A stretch of DNA of 27,913 nt, taken from positions 1 to 27,913 of the forward strand of contig CABUZK010000022.1 in NCBI GenBank assembly GCA_902496115.1, read 5' to 3'. This document shows, piece after piece, positions 23,761-27,913 of this stretch. Below the pieces are notes generated by a model, which worked only from the letters and a program-made list of their open reading frames with translations, did no database searches and had not been told where the DNA came from. The translations under genes were made by a program, and so were the position numbers. The DNA comes from an uncultured Collinsella sp. (GTDB lineage Bacteria > Actinomycetota > Coriobacteriia > Coriobacteriales > Coriobacteriaceae). The stretch's first letter is position 1. Every line of letters starts with the position of its first letter.

Positions 23761-23885
23761 GGGCAGGAATGAGGTTGCTTTCCAACGCATTCCGCAGGGG
23801 GCGGCATTATTTTGTAGCGCGAAGCGCGGATCAAAATAATGCCGCATGCCCGAGGACGCGTTGGAAAGCAACCTCATTCCTGCCC
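23761..23885 (+). ncRNA. 125-nt structured inverted-repeat element, copy 2
   Basis: A perfect 28-bp outer stem (23761-23788 with 23858-23885) encloses 12-nt segments ATTCCGCAGGGG (23789-23800) and ATGCCCGAGGAC (23846-23857). Then comes a perfect 14-bp stem (23801-23814 with 23832-23845) and an apical GCGC-GAA-GCGC. The stems share no sequence with copy 1, but the side segments match it at 9 of 12 and 11 of 12 bases, and the loop and the ends (TAGGGC and GCCCGRAC) also match. This shows one element class selected for shape plus a conserved core. Confidence 0.75.
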
Positions 23886-23923
23886 GAACAGGTCAGTCTA
23901 CCTGCGCATTTACAAATTCGTAA

Positions 23924-23972
23924 ACTTTTTTCTAAAAAGTGCTTGCACAGTTCTCGAATCATAGGTTATTAT
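23924..23972 (+). promoter_or_regulatory. tRNA-Leu promoter with A/T inverted repeat
   Basis: TTGCAC (23943-23948) and TATTAT (23967-23972), spaced 18 bp, make a good promoter. Directly upstream, ACTTTTT (23924-23930) and AAAAAGT (23934-23940) form an inverted repeat that could act as an UP-type element. The same module precedes the tRNA-Gly gene at 27457. Confidence 0.7.
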
Positions 23973-24029
23973 CTTCCTCGTTGAACGCGCGGGTCCAACA
24001 AAACGAACCGCGAATCAACAACATAGCAT

Positions 24030-24118
24030 GTCGGAGTGGCGGAATTGGCAGACGCGCTAGCTTGAGGTGCTAGTGACCGTTTTTGGTCATGCGGGTTCAA
24101 GTCCCGCCTCCGACACCA
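24030..24118 (+). tRNA. tRNA-Leu (anticodon GAG)
   Basis: The acceptor stem GTCGGAG/CTCCGAC closes the cloverleaf. The anticodon loop TTGAGGT (24062-24068) gives GAG at 24064-24066, which reads CUC and CUU. The long variable arm (TGACC-GTTTTT-GGTCA) is typical of class II leucine tRNA. The T arm contains GGTTCAA. CCA is encoded at 24116-24118. Confidence 0.96.
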
Positions 24119-24129
24119 TCGCATTTGAG

Positions 24130-24151
24130 AAGCCTCTTCGGAGGCTTTTTT
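24130..24151 (+). terminator. Rho-independent terminator after tRNA-Leu
   Basis: AGCCTC (24131-24136), loop TTCG, GAGGCT (24141-24146) and a run of T to 24151. This is a textbook terminator that separates the tRNA from the phosphatase gene. Confidence 0.93.
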
Positions 24152-24177
24152 GTTACCGATAGACGGTGAGGTTCACG

Positions 24178-26523
24178 ATGGAAACGCTTGAGCGCAACGA
24201 GTGGGCGGACGTTGCCCAACTGGTCGAGATCACGAGCGATGCTGTCATCATTTGTGAGCTCGACGGAACCATTCTGCATGTGAATAACCGCTTGCTCGAC
24301 TTGATGTGCGAGGAGCGTTCCGATGTGATCAACGGGGACGTTAAAGACCTCTTGTACTCATCAGCATTTGAACGCGCGTCAGAGCATCGTCTTCCTTTTG
24401 AGACCAATGGAACCGAGAGCGAGTTGATGCTCAAGCTGAGTGACGGCTCCTTTATTCCCGTCTTGGTTTGTGCCGGCTCGGTTACACCGCCTCGTATTTT
24501 TGGGCGCCGCGCGCCGCGTGTTCTGGTGGCGCTTCATAGCATCGAAGAGCAGTACTCGCACGACCGCCAGCTCAAGCGTGCGCTTTCGGAGCTTAGAGTG
24601 GCGAATAAGCGCCTTTCGGGCACTTTGTCGGTCATTATGAGCACGGTGGGCTCCGATGAGCTGCCTAGTTTGTTAGATACCGTTTTGAACCAGCTTGTAG
24701 GAACGCTCGATGCTTCGGGTGCCGCTATTTATTTTTCTGAGAGCGGCGGTTTTAAGCTTCGCGGTGTTTCCAAGGAGCTGCACGACAGCTACCTGCCCGA
24801 GTTTTTGCCGTATGGCGCTGGCATTCCGACGTATGTGCTTCGCGAGTCGCGTGCCTGTCGTTTGTCGATTCAACAGGACCTTGAGGGTGATAGGGCTGCC
24901 TCCGGTATGTTCATGGACCTGGACAATCGTTCTAAGCACCTGTTGCGCGTGCAGGATATGCCTCCGTACCGCAGCGAGATCTGTCTTCCCGTTTTTTACG
25001 GTACGCAGATCCTTGGCGTGCTGGAAGTTGGTTGGAAGCGCCCTCAGGCACCGCTCGCCTATGACGTTAATGTACTCGAGGTCATTTGCGATTACCTGTC
25101 TATCCAGCTGGTCGGCATGGCATCGAGCCTTCGCTCTCGTCGCACGGCCGAGCTCGGCCGCTCGCTCAATGTCTTACGTGATGAGTTGTTTACCTTTCTA
25201 GACGATTCCGCTGCGGCTACCCAGGCGGTATCGTCCGAGATTTGCAATATGCTCAACTGTCATTTTTGCCCTGTTGAGTATGACGTCAGTCTGGGCTCCT
25301 ATGTCATAGATTTTGAAGGCGGCAGTCGCGTTGCTTTGCCGGACGATCCCGAGAAACTTTTCTTTTCCACGACGGCGCCAGCGGCACGTTTGGGGGTTGG
25401 CTCTGATGGCTTTGAGGCGTCTGTTTTGGGCGGCACGAGTGCCGAGGATCTTAAACACGTCCGTATAACTCGCGTTGACGAATCGATGCCTATGGGAGGC
25501 TGGCTTAGGGCGCATGGTCTGCCTTGCCAGGGTCTCTACGTCGACACCGGCATCGAGGCGGGGCGCCCGCGCTCTGAGGGTGATGGCAAGCACAGCAACG
25601 ACGCGATCGTTCCTGCTTCTGTTGCGAAAGGCCCGACGACGCGCGCGCTGCTGCTTCGTGACGGTAGTCAAGAGCCGATTGATGACCTTGAATATGACTA
25701 CTTGGTGCACTTGGCGCATGACTTTGAACTGATCTACGAGGGCGAATCTCAAAAGCGCGAGGAGCGCCATATCGCTCAGACCCTCCAGATTGGCATGAGA
25801 AATTCGCTTGGTGACGTTCCGGGTATCGCGACCGATTCGGTATACCTTTCGGCAACGAATTCGGCGTTGGTCGGTGGCGACTTTTATACGCTCGTCCGTC
25901 TTCCCGACGATTGCGCCGTAATGATTCTGGGTGATGTGTCTGGCAAAGGAATCGAGGCGGCGTCGATGTCAGCGCTCGTCAAGACGGCGCTGACGGCCTA
26001 TGCCTGGGAGGGTGCTGGGCCCGCCCGCATGGCCCGCTCGCTCAATAGCATGCTCATGGGCTTTTCGAGGGTCGAGACGTTTGTGACGGCGTTTATCGCC
26101 AAGATCGATCTTAAAGCGGGTCGCGCTACCTATTGCTCTGCGGGACATCCTCCCACTATGGTCATTAGACCGTCGTCGACGCCGCTTGGCGGCGGAGAAA
26201 CCCGAGGGGGAGAAGTGGAGCTCCTTGGGTGCCAATCGGGCGTGATCGGTGCCTTTGAGAGCATGGTGTACGAGACAGGCGTGTTTACGTTCGCTCCTGG
26301 TGACATGCTATTTATGTATACCGACGGAACAATCGAAGCACGTGATCGCTCGGGTGCTTTCTTTGGCGAGCAGCGCCTTCGCGACCTTCTGCTCTCTGTC
26401 TCGGGTGAGGGCGTATCGGGAATCTGCGGTAAGGTCTTGGGCGAGCTTGACCGCTTTACCGAGTCGGCGCTGGACGATGACATCGCGCTGGTTTCCCTTG
26501 AATTTTTACGAGGTCGATCGTAG
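24178..26523 (+). CDS. PAS-GAF-PP2C (SpoIIE/RsbU-type) serine phosphatase
   Basis: This is a 781-residue cytoplasmic sensor phosphatase. The ATG at 24178 has ggtgagg six bases upstream; the GTG at 24166 overlaps that site. The N-terminus (about 10-110) looks like a PAS domain (TSDAVIICELDGTILHVNNR), and residues about 150-300 like a GAF domain. A region of about 200 residues I cannot assign follows, then a PP2C-type phosphatase from about 545. Metal and catalytic motifs are GGDFY (Asp568), GDVSGKG (Asp586), SAGHPP, YTDGTIEA (Asp716) and DDDIALV (766-768). All key acids are present. Such enzymes dephosphorylate STAS-domain anti-anti-sigma factors; the next gene encodes a STAS domain, its likely substrate. 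The signal sensed is unknown. Confidence 0.9.
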   Translation: METLERNEWADVAQLVEITSDAVIICELDGTILHVNNRLLDLMCEERSDVINGDVKDLLYSSAFERASEHRLPFETNGTESELMLKLSDGSFIPVLVCAGSVTPPRIFGRRAPRVLVALHSIEEQYSHDRQLKRALSELRVANKRLSGTLSVIMSTVGSDELPSLLDTVLNQLVGTLDASGAAIYFSESGGFKLRGVSKELHDSYLPEFLPYGAGIPTYVLRESRACRLSIQQDLEGDRAASGMFMDLDNRSKHLLRVQDMPPYRSEICLPVFYGTQILGVLEVGWKRPQAPLAYDVNVLEVICDYLSIQLVGMASSLRSRRTAELGRSLNVLRDELFTFLDDSAAATQAVSSEICNMLNCHFCPVEYDVSLGSYVIDFEGGSRVALPDDPEKLFFSTTAPAARLGVGSDGFEASVLGGTSAEDLKHVRITRVDESMPMGGWLRAHGLPCQGLYVDTGIEAGRPRSEGDGKHSNDAIVPASVAKGPTTRALLLRDGSQEPIDDLEYDYLVHLAHDFELIYEGESQKREERHIAQTLQIGMRNSLGDVPGIATDSVYLSATNSALVGGDFYTLVRLPDDCAVMILGDVSGKGIEAASMSALVKTALTAYAWEGAGPARMARSLNSMLMGFSRVETFVTAFIAKIDLKAGRATYCSAGHPPTMVIRPSSTPLGGGETRGGEVELLGCQSGVIGAFESMVYETGVFTFAPGDMLFMYTDGTIEARDRSGAFFGEQRLRDLLLSVSGEGVSGICGKVLGELDRFTESALDDDIALVSLEFLRGRS

Positions 26524-26604
26524 ACCTCGACGCGTAACGGGCAAAATCTTCGCAGTTACAGATACGTATGCATCGAGCGAGCTCTTTTGGGGAACCATGG
26601 TCGT

Positions 26605-27351
26605 ATGAATGAGTGGAATGACATAGCGGTTTTGACGCCACCGGGTGATGTCGACATCGCCTCGGTGTCCGTGCTGCGCCCACGGTTGGATAATCTGATC
26701 GACCGGGGCGTGCGCCGTGTTGTCATCAATTGCCAGGCCGTGGGCTTTATCGACTCGACGGGTTTGGCGTTTTTGCTTACACGTGCCAGAGAGCTCATGA
26801 GGCGAGAGGGCCTGCTTTCGCTCGTTAACGCCTCCGATGAGGTCATTCGCTTTTTGGAGATTGCCCGACTTGTCGACATCCTTCATGTTGCGGGTCCGGC
26901 GCGTGAGTCGATTCCCGCCATTCCGGTGGGAGAGTTGCCACGATGGAGCAAGAGCGTCGAGGTCCGACAGGGTATCGAGAATCTTCCATACTATCGACAT
27001 CGCATCGCCGAACTCCTTGAATCGCTTCCGTTGCGCCGCGACGAGCGCTACGATGTCGCGTTGGCGTCGGGGGAGGCGCTGGGTAATGCCTATGACCATG
27101 CGGGCGGTATCGGGTGCGTCCTGACGGTTCAGGCCTATGGCGATCGCGTCGTGGTTGAGGTGCTTGATCGGGGTGCCGGCTATTCTATCGATGGAGCGAG
27201 CGAACCGGTCACATCTGAGGAACGCGGCCGTGGTATCAAGCTTATGCGTATGCTCGTCGATAACGTGGAGGTTGCTCGTCGCACAGACGGCACCGGCACG
27301 CGCGTGCAGATGGTGAAGCTATTTAGCGGAGCACTGGAATCGCGTGCCTAG
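26605..27351 (+). CDS. STAS domain fused to anti-sigma-type HATPase kinase
   Basis: This 248-residue protein joins both partners of a sigma-factor partner switch. Residues 1 to about 110 are a STAS (SpoIIAA/RsbV-like) domain with phosphorylatable Ser51 in FIDSTGLAFLL. Residues about 120-245 are an RsbW/SpoIIAB-like ATPase: N-box Glu157-Asn161 with DHA (164-166), G1 box LDRGAGY (Asp188) and G2 box GRGIKLM (208-214). The ATG at 26605 has GGGGA upstream at 26589-26593; TTG at 26587 is a weaker option. It lies 81 nt after the phosphatase and is probably co-transcribed. Usually the two domains are separate proteins. No sigma factor gene is adjacent, so the output may be another target. Confidence 0.88.
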   Translation: MNEWNDIAVLTPPGDVDIASVSVLRPRLDNLIDRGVRRVVINCQAVGFIDSTGLAFLLTRARELMRREGLLSLVNASDEVIRFLEIARLVDILHVAGPARESIPAIPVGELPRWSKSVEVRQGIENLPYYRHRIAELLESLPLRRDERYDVALASGEALGNAYDHAGGIGCVLTVQAYGDRVVVEVLDRGAGYSIDGASEPVTSEERGRGIKLMRMLVDNVEVARRTDGTGTRVQMVKLFSGALESRA

Positions 27352-27396
27352 CCAATCGCTTTAGCGCGTTTAGCCACCAAGAACACGCGGCCGGCA

Positions 27397-27444
27397 ACTT
27401 TTTTGAAAAAAGTACTTGCGTCTTTTGGATAACTCGCGTAAATT
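27397..27444 (+). promoter_or_regulatory. tRNA-Gly promoter with A/T inverted repeat
   Basis: ACTTTTTT (27397-27404) and AAAAAAGT (27406-27413) precede TTGCGT (27416-27421) and, after 17 bp, TAAATT (27439-27444). The tRNA begins 13 nt after the -10. The layout and much of the sequence match the tRNA-Leu promoter. Confidence 0.7.
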
Positions 27445-27456
27445 AATAACCCGCAA

Positions 27457-27532
27457 GCGGACATGGCTCAGTTGGTAGAGCACAACCTTGCCAAGGTTGG
27501 GGTCGCGGGTTCGAGCCCCGTTGTCCGCTCCA
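27457..27532 (+). tRNA. tRNA-Gly (anticodon GCC), first copy
   Basis: The acceptor stem is GCGGACA/TGTCCGC, the D loop region CAGTTGGTAGAGCA, the anticodon stem CAACC/GGTTG with GCC at 27490-27492, and the T arm contains GGTTCGAG. CCA is encoded at 27530-27532. The 76 nt are identical to the copy at 27683. Confidence 0.97.
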
Positions 27533-27542
27533 TTGCATTTCC

Positions 27543-27565
27543 GGACCGTTTAGGCGGTCCTTTTT
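27543..27565 (+). terminator. Terminator between tRNA-Gly and tRNA-Cys
   Basis: GGACCG (27543-27548) pairs with CGGTCC (27555-27560), followed by five T. The tRNA-Cys gene begins 2 nt later, so it must rely on read-through or on processing of a longer transcript. Confidence 0.75.
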
Positions 27566-27566
27566 C

Positions 27567-27640
27567 GGCGAAGTGGCCAAGTGGTAAGGCAGAGGCCTGC
27601 AAAGCCTTTACCCCCGGTTCGAATCCGGGCTTCGCCTCCA
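27567..27640 (+). tRNA. tRNA-Cys (anticodon GCA)
   Basis: The acceptor stem is GGCGAAG/CTTCGCC. The anticodon loop CTGCAAA gives GCA at 27599-27601, on a GAGGC/GCCTT stem with one wobble. The T arm contains GGTTCGAATCC. CCA is encoded at 27638-27640. Length 74 nt with CCA. Confidence 0.96.
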
Positions 27641-27649
27641 GGCAACATC

Positions 27650-27676
27650 CGGGCGCTCCGGCGCCCGTTTTGTTTT
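27650..27676 (+). terminator. Terminator between tRNA-Cys and second tRNA-Gly
   Basis: CGGGCGC (27650-27656), loop TCCG, GCGCCCG (27661-27667), then TTTTGTTTT (TTTT 27668-27671 and 27673-27676 split by a G). Confidence 0.8.
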
Positions 27677-27682
27677 ACATAT

Positions 27683-27758
27683 GCGGACATGGCTCAGTTG
27701 GTAGAGCACAACCTTGCCAAGGTTGGGGTCGCGGGTTCGAGCCCCGTTGTCCGCTCCA
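27683..27758 (+). tRNA. tRNA-Gly (anticodon GCC), second copy
   Basis: It is identical over 76 nt to the gene at 27457-27532, with anticodon GCC at 27716-27718 and CCA at 27756-27758. The flanking sequences differ, so only the tRNA body is duplicated or kept identical. Confidence 0.97.
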
Positions 27759-27766
27759 ACTATCTT

Positions 27767-27793
27767 ACGCGGTTCTAACGAACCGCGTTTTTT
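27767..27793 (+). terminator. Rho-independent terminator of the tRNA cluster
   Basis: ACGCGGTTC (27767-27775), loop TAAC, GAACCGCGT (27780-27788), then a T-run to 27793. A perfect 9-bp stem. Confidence 0.93.
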
Positions 27794-27798
27794 GTTCA

Positions 27799-27878
27799 AG
27801 ACTTTAGTCTGCTGGCCGCGCAGCGGCCAGCTTTAAACCACCCGCTACGCGGGTGGGGACAAACGGCTTTACAAAGCC
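27799..27878. repeat. Cluster of small perfect hairpins at the right edge
   Basis: Four hairpins follow one another: AGAC/GTCT (27799-27810), GCTGGCCGC/GCGGCCAGC around GCA (27811-27831), CCACCCGC/GCGGGTGG around TAC (27838-27856), and GGCTTT/AAAGCC (27865-27878). The segment GGGTGG (27851-27856) could instead pair with CCACCC at 27877-27882, so two exclusive folds exist. No gene is visible to the window end, and the array may continue beyond it. Confidence 0.6.
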
Positions 27879-27913
27879 ACCCCTCCGACCGATATTGACG
27901 ATTGTTCAGGCCG

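Noticed and set aside
23453..23885. CRISPR array or integron attC sites
   Set aside because: There are only two long palindromes with non-identical arms and no regular spacers, so it is not CRISPR. The fully paired 28-29 bp stems and the absence of an integrase or gene cassettes do not fit attC, although recombinase recognition of a hairpin is not excluded.
23475..23984. Small open frames inside the inverted-repeat region
   Set aside because: The frames on opposite strands give near-identical peptides (for example GPALVLLFRT) because the DNA is palindromic. They have no ribosome sites and no conserved features.
27463..27807. Small proteins over the tRNA genes
   Set aside because: These frames are translations of tRNA-Gly and tRNA-Cys sequence; the repeated MAQLVEHNLAKVG peptide simply reflects the duplicated tRNA.

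Overview
The window looks like part of a GC-rich Gram-positive chromosome, most likely a gut Coriobacteriia such as Collinsella. This is an inference from three things: codon use dominated by C/G third positions, the actinobacterial gene order rapZ-whiA-gap-pgk-tpi-secG, and a Gram-positive-type secG and lipoprotein signal. Every gene I can support lies on the + strand.

Region 1 (1-9951) is a catabolic locus that reads as sialic acid (N-acetylneuraminate) uptake and breakdown. It holds the end of a family-5 solute-binding protein, a permease, a permease-ATPase fusion, a second ATPase, two tandem AXE1-type esterase relatives (the second has lost its nucleophile), an N-acetylneuraminate lyase-type aldolase, a ROK kinase (NanK) and ManNAc-6-P epimerase (NanE). 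Peptide-family ABC systems are known sialic acid importers, and the fused permease-ATPase fits that type. Hairpins and a palindromic promoter/operator candidate break the locus into differently expressed segments. A large structured intergenic element sits between nanK and nanE.

Region 2 (10050-17251) is a conserved core: rapZ, whiA, then gap, pgk, tpiA, gpmI and secG. The yvcK gene that usually sits between rapZ and whiA is absent. Repeated TTTAACGCA half-sites precede gap. A strong terminator separates gap from pgk-tpiA-gpmI, and secG has its own promoter and terminator.

Region 3 (17320-23436) is a complete oligopeptide ABC operon: lipoprotein binding protein, two permeases and two ATPases. 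An attenuator-like hairpin follows the binding protein gene.

Region 4 (23437-24029) has no protein gene but is packed with inverted repeats. Two 125-127 nt elements in opposite orientation have unrelated stem sequences, yet share the same geometry, the same internal-loop sequences, a compensatory base change and the same ends. This is the best candidate here for an undescribed element.

Region 5 (24030-27913) holds tRNA-Leu(GAG), a PAS-GAF-PP2C phosphatase, a STAS-HATPase fusion (together a two-gene partner-switching module), then tRNA-Gly(GCC), tRNA-Cys(GCA) and an identical tRNA-Gly(GCC), each followed by a terminator. A second cluster of small perfect hairpins runs to the right edge. The two tRNA transcription units share a distinctive promoter module.
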